Source: Candidatus Scatomorpha stercorigallinarum
Lineage (GTDB): Bacteria > Bacillota_A > Clostridia > Oscillospirales > Oscillospiraceae
Direction: 5' to 3'
Assembly (NCBI GenBank): GCA_018713375.1
Contig: DVOV01000103.1
Location: 1-11,116 of the forward strand
DNA: 11,116 nt
The notes under the pieces were generated by a model that saw only the letters and a program-made list of their open reading frames with translations, was not told the origin of the DNA and did no database searches. Positions within the stretch are counted from its first letter, which is position 1. Each line of letters opens with the position of its first letter. The position numbers were made by a program, and so were the translations under genes. This document shows positions 1-6,152 of the stretch, piece by piece.

Positions 1-557
1 ACCGGGCACTTCGCCACCACCGCGCACTTCTTACATGCGTTGCAGCTGTCCTCGTCGTATTCCGGCACGCTCTGGCCCACTATGCCGAAGTCGTGCAGCC
101 CCGGCTTCACGCAGTTGTTCGGGCAGCCGCCGATGCCTATCTTGAACTTGTGCGGCAGCTTCACGCTGTGCCAGCCGAGGTAGAACTCGTTGTAGATGCG
201 GTCGGCAAAGGCCTGCGTATCCGCCAGGCCGTGCACGCACACCGTGCCCTTGCAGGGCACGACCGGGCGCACCACGCTGCCCGTGCCGCCCGTCACCAGC
301 CCGCAGGCCTCCACCGCGGCGACCAGCGGCTCCACGTTCTCATAGCTCACGCCCTGGATCTCCACGGTGAGGCGCGTGGTCATGGCGATGCGCCCGTCGC
401 CGTACTTCTCGGCCGCGTCCGTCAGCGCGCGGAGCTGCGCGTTCGAGAACACGCCGTTGCTCGACACGACGCGCGCCACGAAGTGCTCCCCGTCGTTCGT
501 CATTATTATCCCCCGGCCCTTCAGTGCCTTCTTTTCTTCTTCGTTTATCTTGAGCAT
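1..557 (-). CDS. Sirohaem/4Fe-4S nitrite-sulfite reductase-like protein (C-terminally truncated by window edge)
   Basis: The 185 visible N-terminal residues match the single-subunit nitrite/sulfite reductase fold: an N-terminal ferredoxin-like half (about residues 20-90), then the cysteine pairs that in this superfamily hold the coupled sirohaem-[4Fe-4S] centre. These are C102 and C107 (CKGTVC) and C145 and C149 (GGCPNNC). A ferredoxin-type cluster begins at C172-x2-C175-x2-C178-x5-C184-P and runs off the window. The first pair is C-x4-C, one residue shorter than the classical C-x5-C. The family reduces sulfite, nitrite or related oxyanions in the cytoplasm; the substrate cannot be told here. 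Start: ATG at 557 with GGAGGG 6 nt upstream, about 25 nt after a good promoter. An ATG a few bases upstream is in another frame. The family is confident; an anaerobic small sulfite-reductase-type enzyme is likeliest. Confidence 0.85.
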   Translation of the reverse strand, partial: MLKINEEEKKALKGRGIIMTNDGEHFVARVVSSNGVFSNAQLRALTDAAEKYGDGRIAMTTRLTVEIQGVSYENVEPLVAAVEACGLVTGGTGSVVRPVVPCKGTVCVHGLADTQAFADRIYNEFYLGWHSVKLPHKFKIGIGGCPNNCVKPGLHDFGIVGQSVPEYDEDSCNACKKCAVVAKCP

Positions 558-588
558 GTGTTTCCCTCCACATACGAAATATGCGACA

Positions 589-617
589 ATTATATTCCAT
601 AATCGCCGCCGTGGCAA
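589..617 (-). promoter_or_regulatory. Sigma-A type promoter of the reductase gene
   Basis: Read on the minus strand, TTGCCA (612-617) is followed by exactly 17 bp and a perfect TATAAT (589-594). Transcription would start near 582, leaving a leader of about 25 nt that contains the ribosome binding site. It lies between the stop of the P-loop gene and the reductase start, so the reductase can be expressed independently, although read-through from upstream is possible because no terminator is visible there. Confidence 0.75.
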
Positions 618-651
618 GCGCAGAGTTCATACAGTTTTGTTATATTATGCA

Positions 652-1149
652 TCACTTCAGCGCAGCGGCAGCCCGGGCGGCGGCTTCGGCGTCCAGGTGC
701 GAGGTGTCTATTTTCCGCGTTTCCAGCGCCGCGTAGAGCGGCAGATAGGCCAGCGAGCGGCCTATGACGTCCGCTGGGCGCGCGCCGCGCGCCACGTCGC
801 GCTCCAGGCGGGCGCGCAGGGCCTCCGGCGAGGCCGTGAGCGAGACGCTGACGGTGCGGCAGCCGGAGAGGTCGAGCCCGGAGAGTATGCCCTCGATGAT
901 CTCCTGCCGGTGCATCACCCAGCAGAAAACGACGTTCTCGTACTCCGAGCAGCGCAGGAAGCTGTTCAGCAGGAAGCGGATGTTGGAGAGCACCATGCGC
1001 TTCGTCTCCTCCGTTACCACAAAGGGGTCGGCGTCCCAGCACCAGTCGCCATCCAGCAGCACGGCGCGCGGCAGCATGCGCTTGAGGCACTGGCCCACGG
1101 CGCTTTTGCCCACGCCCATGGGCCCGCCGATGAGATAGAGCGTTTTCAT
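652..1149 (-). CDS. Small P-loop NTPase, probably a kinase of the AAA/shikimate-kinase-like type
   Basis: A 165-residue cytosolic protein. A short beta-strand (residues 2-7) leads into a Walker A motif, GPMGVGKS at 9-16. LLDGDW at about 32-37 sits where small-molecule kinases place the acidic base or substrate-binding residues after strand 2. An Arg-rich helix (about 116-130, containing LRARLERD) resembles the LID that closes over ATP, and the ending with KIDTS near 150 is typical of nucleotide, shikimate and chloramphenicol kinase relatives. These enzymes phosphorylate small molecules; the substrate is unknown. ATG at 1149 was chosen because GGAAGGAG lies 7 nt upstream and the P-loop then falls at the usual place. 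In-frame codons extend upstream to 1458 but run through the promoter and into the opposing lyase gene. Divergent from that lyase gene. Confidence 0.75.
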   Translation of the reverse strand: MKTLYLIGGPMGVGKSAVGQCLKRMLPRAVLLDGDWCWDADPFVVTEETKRMVLSNIRFLLNSFLRCSEYENVVFCWVMHRQEIIEGILSGLDLSGCRTVSVSLTASPEALRARLERDVARGARPADVIGRSLAYLPLYAALETRKIDTSHLDAEAAARAAAALK

Positions 1150-1172
1150 GAGCTCACTCCTTCCAAAATGGT

Positions 1173-1201
1173 ATTGTACACCGCGCCGGCGCCCGGGGCA
1201 A
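1173..1201 (-). promoter_or_regulatory. Promoter of the P-loop kinase-like gene
   Basis: Minus strand TTGCCC (1196-1201), a 17-bp spacer and TACAAT (1173-1178). It lies 24 nt upstream of the ATG at 1149. It sits back-to-back with the lyase promoter at 1216-1244, so the two divergent promoters are only about 15 bp apart and could share regulation. Confidence 0.6.
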
Positions 1202-1215
1202 GGGCGCAAAGGGGC

Positions 1216-1244
1216 TGGCGCGGCGCGCGGCGGGATGTTATAAT
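1216..1244 (+). promoter_or_regulatory. Extended -10 promoter of the C-S lyase gene
   Basis: A perfect extended -10, TGTTATAAT, has its hexamer at 1239-1244. At 17-bp spacing the -35 position holds only TGGCGC (1216-1221), a poor match, which fits a promoter relying on the TG extension. The predicted start is near 1251, giving a leader of about 26 nt before the ATG at 1277. Confidence 0.6.
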
Positions 1245-1276
1245 GGGCGCAGACAAAAGAAAGGCCAGGTGCAGCC

Positions 1277-2491
1277 ATGAAGTACGACTTTACATCCATC
1301 ATAGACCGCCGCGGCTGGGATGCGCTCGCCGTGGAGAGCATCGGCGCCGTGCCCGGCGGGCGGGTGCCGGACGCCCCGCGCGAGGGCTTCGACGCCATCC
1401 CCATGTGGATAGCGGACATGAACTTCGCCACCGCCCCCGCGATACCCGCGGCCATCATCGAGCGCGCGAAGCACCCGCTCTACGGCTATTTCGAGCCGCG
1501 GGAGGAGTATTTTTCCTCCATCATCGGCTGGCAGGCGCGGCGCAACGGCGTCACCGGCCTCAGGAAAGAGCACATAGGCTATGAAAACGGCGTCCTCGGC
1601 GGCGTGGTGAGCGCGCTGAACGTGCTTTGCTCGCGTGGGGACAAGGTGCTGCTGCACACGCCGACCTACATCGGCTTCACCGGCGCGCTGACCAACAACG
1701 GCTACAAGATGGTGCTCAGCCCGCTGGTGCGGGACGGGGAGGGCGTCTGGCGCATGGACTTTGAGGACATGGAGCGGCGCATCGTCTCCGAGCACATACA
1801 CGCGGCCGTCTTCTGCTCGCCGCACAACCCCTGCGGGCGCGTCTGGGAGCGCTGGGAGGTGGAGCGCTACATGGAGCTGATGAAAAAGCACAACGTCTAT
1901 GTGGTCTCCGACGAGATCTGGTCGGACATCATCCTCGCCGGCAATAAGCACGTGCCCACCCAGAGCGTGAGCGAGGACGCCAGGCAGCGCACGGCGGCCC
2001 TCTATGCGCCCAGCAAGACCTTCAACCTGGCGGGGCTCGTGGGCAGCTATCATGTCATCTACAACGACTGGCTGCGCGAGCGGGTGGAGAAGGAGTCCTC
2101 CCTGGCGCACTACAACGAGATGAACGTCCTCAGCATGCACGCGCTCATCGGCGCGTACGGCGAGGAGGGGCAGGAGTGGCTCGGCGAGCTGCTGCAGGTG
2201 CTGACGGCGAACGCCGAACTGGCCTGCGATCACATAGAGCGGCGTTTCGAGGGCGTCAGCGTGTTCCGCCCGCAGGGGACGTACATGCTCTTCATCGACT
2301 GCACCCGGTGGTGCGCGGCGCACGGCGTAGACATCGGCGCGCTCATCAAGCGCGGCTGGGACGTGGGCGTGGCCTGGCAGGACGGGCGGGCCTTCAACGG
2401 CCCCTGCCACATCCGCATGAACCTGGCGCTGCCGCGCCAGCGCGTGCAGGAGGCCTTCGAGCGGCTGGATAAATATGTTTTCAACGCCTAA
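1277..2491 (+). CDS. MalY/PatB family PLP-dependent C-S lyase (cystathionine beta-lyase type)
   Basis: 404 residues, the usual length for this fold-type I aminotransferase-like family. Landmarks in order: PMWIADMNF (42-50), the MalY/PatB signature region; SPHNPCGR (181-188), containing the Asn that contacts the cofactor ring; SDEIW (211-215), with the Asp that pairs with the pyridine nitrogen; SKTFN (246-250), with Lys247 as the Schiff-base lysine; and HIRMN, with Arg380 as the substrate carboxylate clamp. Family members cleave cystathionine, cysteine or other S-conjugates to a thiol or sulfide, pyruvate and ammonia in the cytosol; MalY of E. coli also acts as a regulator. The exact substrate is not readable. 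The ATG is preceded only by a weak AGG-containing site, but the N-terminus aligns with the family. Alternative: a broad-specificity aminotransferase, less likely. Confidence 0.9.
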   Translation: MKYDFTSIIDRRGWDALAVESIGAVPGGRVPDAPREGFDAIPMWIADMNFATAPAIPAAIIERAKHPLYGYFEPREEYFSSIIGWQARRNGVTGLRKEHIGYENGVLGGVVSALNVLCSRGDKVLLHTPTYIGFTGALTNNGYKMVLSPLVRDGEGVWRMDFEDMERRIVSEHIHAAVFCSPHNPCGRVWERWEVERYMELMKKHNVYVVSDEIWSDIILAGNKHVPTQSVSEDARQRTAALYAPSKTFNLAGLVGSYHVIYNDWLRERVEKESSLAHYNEMNVLSMHALIGAYGEEGQEWLGELLQVLTANAELACDHIERRFEGVSVFRPQGTYMLFIDCTRWCAAHGVDIGALIKRGWDVGVAWQDGRAFNGPCHIRMNLALPRQRVQEAFERLDKYVFNA

Positions 2492-2498
2492 GAAATGG

Positions 2499-2527
2499 AA
2501 AAGGCGGGGCAAAAGCCCCGCCTTTTT
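2499..2527. terminator. Bidirectional intrinsic terminator between convergent genes
   Basis: A near-perfect hairpin: arm 2499-2510 pairs with 2515-2526 around the loop AAAA, with eight G-C-rich pairs (GGCGGGGC/GCCCCGCC) and an A4/T4 base followed by one more T. The A-run on one side and T-run on the other let it act in both directions. It lies 7 nt after the lyase stop and 11 nt beyond the nitroreductase stop, so it should terminate both. Confidence 0.9.
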
Positions 2528-2538
2528 GCGTCTTGCCG

Positions 2539-3054
2539 TCAGATATAGCGCACGACCTCGCCGATGGGGCGGCTGGCCTCGTGCAAGGGGGAGGGGAGCG
2601 CGTCCTCCGCCCGGTAGCCGATGGGCATCACCAGCACGGAGCGCTCGTTTTCCGGCAGGCCGAGGGCGCGCTCCAGCTGCGTGTTGGGGTAATAGTTGCA
2701 CCAGGTGGTGTAGACGCCCAGTTCGATGGCCCGCAGCATGACGTAGGTGGCGGCGATGCTCACGTCCTCCGCGCCGGAGGTCACGCCCGGCTCCAGCGGG
2801 TTCTGCCACTCTTCATTTTTGTCATAGGCGAAGAGCAGCACGGTGCCGGCGCCATAGGCGCAGTGCGTCAGCGCGTTGAGTTTTTCCAGGGCCTCCGCGC
2901 TCTGCAGGACGTAGATGCGCAGCGGCTGCTGGTTCTTGGCCGTGGGGGCCAGCATGGCGGCGGCGAGTATCTCGTCGAGCTTTTCCCGCTCCAGGGGGCG
3001 GGCGGAGTATTTGCGCACGGAGTAGCGCTCGCGCGCCATTTCTTTGAAGTCCAT
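2539..3054 (-). CDS. Nitroreductase family FMN-dependent oxidoreductase
   Basis: A 171-residue single-domain protein, typical of short clostridial nitroreductases. The N-terminal FMN-phosphate motif RYSVRKYS (10-17) has the expected Arg10, Ser12 and Arg14. APTAKNQQP (36-44) forms the next flavin-contact segment, and the GAEDVSIAATYVMLRA helix (about 93-108) is the conserved dimer/flavin helix with Asp at the usual position. The C-terminal strand near MPIGY completes the fold. Such enzymes use NAD(P)H or other donors to reduce nitro compounds, quinones or flavins; the physiological substrate is usually unknown. ATG at 3054 was chosen for its GGGAGG site 8 nt upstream and because the FMN motif then sits about 9 residues in; codons open to 3144 pass through the promoter and were excluded. 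Monocistronic, converging on the lyase gene. Confidence 0.9.
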   Translation of the reverse strand: MDFKEMARERYSVRKYSARPLEREKLDEILAAAMLAPTAKNQQPLRIYVLQSAEALEKLNALTHCAYGAGTVLLFAYDKNEEWQNPLEPGVTSGAEDVSIAATYVMLRAIELGVYTTWCNYYPNTQLERALGLPENERSVLVMPIGYRAEDALPSPLHEASRPIGEVVRYI

Positions 3055-3084
3055 AAACTTTGCCTCCCGTTGTCGTTTGGATAT

Positions 3085-3113
3085 ATCATACCACCGGCGG
3101 ACCCGGCAGGCAA
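3085..3113 (-). promoter_or_regulatory. Promoter of the nitroreductase gene
   Basis: Minus strand TTGCCT (3108-3113), a 17-bp spacer and TATGAT (3085-3090), 31 bp upstream of the ATG at 3054. It has the same TTGCC-type -35 and identical spacing as the other two minus-strand promoters in this window. Confidence 0.65.
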
Positions 3114-3143
3114 GCGCCGCGTGGGGCGCAAAATATTGCGACA

Positions 3144-3163
3144 AATTTACTGTTCTGTAAATT
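3144..3163. promoter_or_regulatory. AT-rich dyad, candidate operator
   Basis: AATTTAC (3144-3150) and GTAAATT (3157-3163) form a perfect 7-bp inverted repeat around a 6-bp centre (TGTTCT). It ends 6 bp before the -35 box of the plus-strand operon promoter, roughly -61 to -42 from the predicted start. That is the usual place for a dimeric activator, and it is also about 30 bp upstream of the nitroreductase -35. No known regulator consensus was recognised. Confidence 0.5.
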
Positions 3164-3169
3164 AATTGC

Positions 3170-3198
3170 TTGTCAAAACGTGCGTTATGTTATATACT
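3170..3198 (+). promoter_or_regulatory. Near-consensus promoter of the seven-gene operon
   Basis: TTGTCA (3170-3175), exactly 17 bp, then TATACT (3193-3198), inside an AT-rich island that contrasts with the GC-rich surroundings. Predicted start near 3204-3206. The first gene begins at 3360, so the leader is about 155 nt, much longer than the roughly 25-nt leaders of the other genes here. Confidence 0.75.
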
Positions 3199-3217
3199 TT
3201 AAAACAGCAAGCGATTT

Positions 3218-3258
3218 AAAAAAGCCGGCGATCCCACTTTCACGCCGAGGCTTTTTTT
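3218..3258 (+). terminator. Terminator-like hairpin in the operon leader (possible attenuator)
   Basis: AAAAAAGCC (3218-3226) pairs with GGCTTTTTT (3249-3257), and inner GGCG (3227-3230) pairs with CGCC (3243-3246), leaving a GA bulge and a 12-nt loop. It ends in a run of seven T. It begins only about 13 nt after the predicted start site and there is no gene upstream on this strand. It would therefore either yield a small RNA of about 50 nt or act as an attenuator for the operon. The A-run at its foot could also stop minus-strand transcription. Confidence 0.6.
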
Positions 3259-3275
3259 ATTGAATCTGCATCATC

Positions 3276-3323
3276 AGCCTCCGTGCCGGCAGGTAAAGCC
3301 GCTTGCCGGGGGCTTTTATTTTA
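3276..3323 (+). terminator. Second leader hairpin with T-rich tail (possible second attenuator)
   Basis: CCGGCAGG (3286-3293) pairs with CTTGCCGG (3302-3309), one G-T pair included, around an 8-nt loop. Outer AGCC (3276-3279) can pair with GGCT (3311-3314), followed by TTTTATTTT. The loop contains AAAGCC (3295-3300), which is complementary to GGCTTT (3249-3254) of the first hairpin, so the two structures could be mutually exclusive. It ends about 36 nt before the first start codon. Confidence 0.45.
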
Positions 3324-3359
3324 TACTGCGCGCTGGGGCAGCGAGGAGGGGGTGCCGCC

Positions 3360-4676
3360 ATGGAGCGGAAGGAAAACAACAGGCGCGACGCCCGCAGCGA
3401 GCTGGAGTCCACGCTCGCACAGAGGTTTTACGCGATATTGAGGGTAGATCCGGCGCGCAATACGGTGCTCATCTTGCAGAGCCGGGACTTCCCCCAGTCC
3501 GTGGACACGGAGATGGACTGGGACGATTATCTGGAGCGCTACAGCCGTATATTGACTTCGTCGGGGCGTGAGCGGCTGCTCGGCGAGTTCTCCGCCCGGG
3601 CGCTGCTTAAGCGCGGAGCGGGCGGCGAGGGGCATTTTTCGTTCGACCTGCCCTATCTGAAGGGAGCCGCCACCAACTGGGTGACGGTGTCGGCCGACTT
3701 CGGCCGGCGCGAGGGAGGGGAACTCTACGCCTACCTCTTCGTGCGCCGGAGCAACGAGGAACACATGCTGCGCAGCATCATCGACACGTATGTGTACGAC
3801 AGCTGCGATTATTTCGTCTGCCTGGACGTACATCACGACAGTTACGTCATTTTCAGCGGCAGCAAGCTGGAAAAGCGGCGGCTCAGCTCCTTCGGCAGCG
3901 GCTATGAGCGCGCGATGGTCGAGTACGCGAACAGCTACGTCGTGCCCGAGGAGCGCGAGTCGCTGATACGGAAGATGCGCCTGGAACAGGTGGTGAAGCA
4001 GCTCAACGACAGGGAGGTCTACTCCCTCACCGCCGGAGTGGAGGACCCGGAGCGGGGCTACACGCGCAAGCAGCTCACTTACCGCTATTACGACCGCCCG
4101 GCGGGCATGGTGCTGCTGTGCCGCACGGACGTGACGGAGATATACCTCGAGGAGCGGGCGCGGCAGAAGGAGCTGGAATTTGCCCGCGCGCGGGCGGAGC
4201 GCGACCCGCTGACCGGGCTGCTCAACTACGGCGGGATCAGCCGCCGCACGGAGGAGCTGCTGGAGCGCGGCGCGGGGCTGAGCGCGCTGCTGGTGCTGGA
4301 CCTGGACGACTTCAAGCTGGTGAACGACACGCTGGGCCATCTGGAGGGCGACCGCCTGCTGTGGAAGGTGGCGCAGGTGCTGCAGCTGCAATCCGGCGAA
4401 GAGAGCCTGCAGGGCCGCGTGGGCGGGGACGAGTTCGTGGTGTTTTTGCACGGCCTGGCTTCCCGCGGGCGGGCCGCGGACTGCGCAAGGCAGATCTGCG
4501 AGGCCGTGAACTGCCTGACGCTGCCGGAGAGCGCGCCGCACGCCGTCTCGTGCAGCATCGGCGGCGCCTTCGGCCCGGAGGAGGGCGCGGACTATCAGAC
4601 GCTGTTCCGCGCCGCCGACCGGCGGGCCTATGAGGCCAAGCGCCGGGGAAAGAACTGCTATCTGCTGGAGGGATGA
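3360..4676 (+). CDS. Cytosolic diguanylate cyclase with two N-terminal PAS-like regions
   Basis: 438 residues with no membrane segment. The GGDEF domain (about 275-438) makes cyclic di-GMP from two GTP and looks active: DPLTGLLN at 282-289, the metal-binding stretch DLDDFKLVND at 314-323, and the intact signature GGDEF at 355-359. The inhibitory I-site (RxxD just before the signature) is absent; GEES stands there. The N-terminal part reads as two PAS-like sensor folds, about 22-130 (ending WVTVSADF then YAYLFVRR) and about 140-262 (ending LLCRTDVTEIYLEE, the usual PAS-to-GGDEF junction); no cofactor motif identifies the signal. ATG at 3360 was chosen because GGAGGGGG lies upstream; an in-frame TTG at 3303 falls within a leader hairpin. 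First gene of the operon, so it may make c-di-GMP locally for a downstream receptor. Confidence 0.92.
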   Translation: MERKENNRRDARSELESTLAQRFYAILRVDPARNTVLILQSRDFPQSVDTEMDWDDYLERYSRILTSSGRERLLGEFSARALLKRGAGGEGHFSFDLPYLKGAATNWVTVSADFGRREGGELYAYLFVRRSNEEHMLRSIIDTYVYDSCDYFVCLDVHHDSYVIFSGSKLEKRRLSSFGSGYERAMVEYANSYVVPEERESLIRKMRLEQVVKQLNDREVYSLTAGVEDPERGYTRKQLTYRYYDRPAGMVLLCRTDVTEIYLEERARQKELEFARARAERDPLTGLLNYGGISRRTEELLERGAGLSALLVLDLDDFKLVNDTLGHLEGDRLLWKVAQVLQLQSGEESLQGRVGGDEFVVFLHGLASRGRAADCARQICEAVNCLTLPESAPHAVSCSIGGAFGPEEGADYQTLFRAADRRAYEAKRRGKNCYLLEG

Positions 4677-4702
4677 GGCCGCGCGGCGGCCGCGAGCCAT
4701 GA
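4673..4702 (+). other. Mini-ORF and GC hairpin linking two genes (possible translational coupling)
   Basis: ATG at 4673 overlaps the cyclase stop (ATGA) and opens nine codons whose TGA (4700-4702) overlaps the ATG of the next gene, again as ATGA. Within it GGCCGC (4677-4682) and GCGGCC (4686-4691) form a perfect six-pair hairpin with a 3-nt loop, occupying the place where the downstream gene should have its ribosome binding site; none is visible there. This could allow termination-reinitiation and melting of the hairpin by ribosomes finishing the cyclase. It may also be chance in GC-rich DNA. Confidence 0.35.
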
Positions 4703-5394
4703 ACGACGTTCTGCGCCAGGAAAAGAAATATTCGATAAACCTGCTGGACGCGGCGGAGCTGCGCCGGCGGCTGGGGCTCGTGATGCACGAGGACCGGCAC
4801 AACGGCCCGCAGGGCTACGCCATCCGCTCGCTCTATTTCGACACGCCGGACGACCAGGACTTCCGCGACAAGGTGGACGGGCTGGAACTGCGGCGGAAGA
4901 TAAGGCTGCGCACATACAGCCCGCAGGCGGGCTTCGCCATGCTGGAGATGAAGCAGAAACAGGGGCCGTACCAGCGCAAGCGCTCGCTGCGCCTGCCGCG
5001 GGAGGAGGCCGAGAGCCTCTGCCGCGGGGATTACGGCGTCCTGCTGCGCCACGGAGACCCCTTCGCCGCCGAGTGTTTCGGACTGATGCACTGCCGCTGC
5101 TACCGCCCGAAGGCGGTGGTGGAGTACCGGAGGACGGCCTATGTGGCGCGGGAGAACAACATCCGCGTCACCTTTGACGGCCAGATCGCTGCCACGGAGT
5201 CGAACTGCGGACTTTTCGATGAGCATCTGGCGCTCTATCCGGTGATGCCGGGCTCCCGGCTGGTGCTGGAGGTCAAATATAACGGATTCATGCTGAGCTA
5301 CATCAAGGACGCGCTGAACGCCGTGGAGCGCTCGGAGCTGTCCGTGAGCAAATACTGCCTGGCCCGCAGCGTCACGCTGGGCGCCGAAGGCTGA
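4699..5394 (+). CDS. VTC domain polyphosphate polymerase-like protein
   Basis: 231 residues forming a single VTC domain, the tunnel fold that in yeast Vtc4 polymerises polyphosphate from ATP. The charged residues that line such tunnels are present in order: EKKY (8-11), SLYFDT (44-49), KIRLRTY (67-73, Arg69 and Arg71), LEMK (82-85, Glu83 and Lys85), QRKRS (92-96), VEYRRTAY (141-148), RVTFD (156-160), LEVKYN (190-195, Glu191 and Lys193) and SVSKY (215-219). There is no SPX domain, signal peptide or membrane segment, so it is cytosolic and lacks the usual eukaryotic regulation. It lies 22 nt after the cyclase and 18 nt before the DUF4956 gene, a pairing I recall from other bacteria; the two may form a membrane complex. 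Alternatively it could act on other triphosphates, since the fold (CYTH/TTM-like) also includes phosphatases. ATG at 4699 is the only start before the EKKY motif, despite no clear ribosome binding site. Confidence 0.85.
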   Translation: MNDVLRQEKKYSINLLDAAELRRRLGLVMHEDRHNGPQGYAIRSLYFDTPDDQDFRDKVDGLELRRKIRLRTYSPQAGFAMLEMKQKQGPYQRKRSLRLPREEAESLCRGDYGVLLRHGDPFAAECFGLMHCRCYRPKAVVEYRRTAYVARENNIRVTFDGQIAATESNCGLFDEHLALYPVMPGSRLVLEVKYNGFMLSYIKDALNAVERSELSVSKYCLARSVTLGAEG

Positions 5395-5412
5395 CAAAGC
5401 GGAGGGAAAACG

Positions 5413-6105
5413 ATGAGAGAATATCTGCATCAGATACTGGAAACGAGCGGCGGCGACCTCAGCGCCGGCACGATAGCCCTGCGCCTGGGCGTGGCGGCGG
5501 TGATCGCTGCGTTCATCTTCCTGTCGTACCGCCTCAGCCACAGCGGCAGCGTCTACAGCGCCAAGTTCAACGTCACGCTGGCGGCGCTGACCGTCATCAC
5601 CACCACGGTGATGATCGTCATCGGCAACAACATAGCGCTGTCCCTCGGCATGGTGGGCGCGCTCTCCATCGTCCGTTTCCGCACGGCCATCAAGGACTCG
5701 CGGGACACGGCGTATATCTTCTGGGCCATCGTGGTGGGCATCTGCTGCGGCGCGGGCGACTACATCACCGCGGGGGCGGGGAGCTGCGTGGTGTTCCTGG
5801 TGCTGCTCCTCTTCGGGCGCATCCGCACGGATAACCGCGTGCTGCTCATCCTGCGCGCCGCGCGCATCAACGAGGCCAAGGTGGAGGCGCTGATCTTCCA
5901 GTACTATGACAGGAAGGCCATTCTGCGGGCCAAAAACACGACGGAGGGCAGCGTGGAGTTCATCTATGAGCTGAACGGCAGGTACCTTGAGCGGCCCGTG
6001 AGCGAAAAGGCGGCCTCCGGCAAGAGCATCACGGACGCCGTCTATGAGCTGGGCGGCGTGGAATACTTCAACATCGTCACGCAGAACGACGACATCAGCG
6101 GCTGA
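5413..6105 (+). CDS. DUF4956 family integral membrane protein
   Basis: 230 residues. Hydrophobic segments at about 21-40, 52-72, 101-112 and 114-135 suggest three to four membrane helices, with the conserved loop SIVRFRTAIKDSRD (85-98) between the second and third. That charged motif, in an otherwise hydrophobic half, is the best signature of DUF4956 and is likely functional. The C-terminal part (about 136-230) is a soluble mixed alpha/beta domain, presumably cytosolic. The function of the family is not established. Its position directly beside a bare VTC polymerase suggests it anchors that enzyme or handles its product (inference). A GGAGGG site 6 nt before the ATG supports the start. Confidence 0.88.
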   Translation: MREYLHQILETSGGDLSAGTIALRLGVAAVIAAFIFLSYRLSHSGSVYSAKFNVTLAALTVITTTVMIVIGNNIALSLGMVGALSIVRFRTAIKDSRDTAYIFWAIVVGICCGAGDYITAGAGSCVVFLVLLLFGRIRTDNRVLLILRAARINEAKVEALIFQYYDRKAILRAKNTTEGSVEFIYELNGRYLERPVSEKAASGKSITDAVYELGGVEYFNIVTQNDDISG

Positions 6106-6152
6106 GCGGGCGTTTGACGGACGATGGAAGGACGCTGAAAGGGGGCGGTGGC

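Noticed and set aside
1150..1458. Longer N-terminus for the P-loop protein up to 1458
   Set aside because: It would cross both divergent promoters and overlap the lyase gene; the P-loop is at the expected distance from ATG at 1149.
93..1584. Plus-strand open frames at 93-602 and 367-1584
   Set aside because: They run antisense to the reductase and kinase-like genes, which have recognisable motifs, promoters and ribosome binding sites.
3303..3359. In-frame TTG start at 3303 for the cyclase
   Set aside because: It lies inside the second leader hairpin and has no ribosome binding site, while ATG at 3360 has GGAGGGGG just upstream.
3204..3359. Class I (GEMM) cyclic di-GMP riboswitch before the cyclase gene
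   Set aside because: The conserved core segments of that aptamer are not found; only simple hairpins with T-tails are seen.
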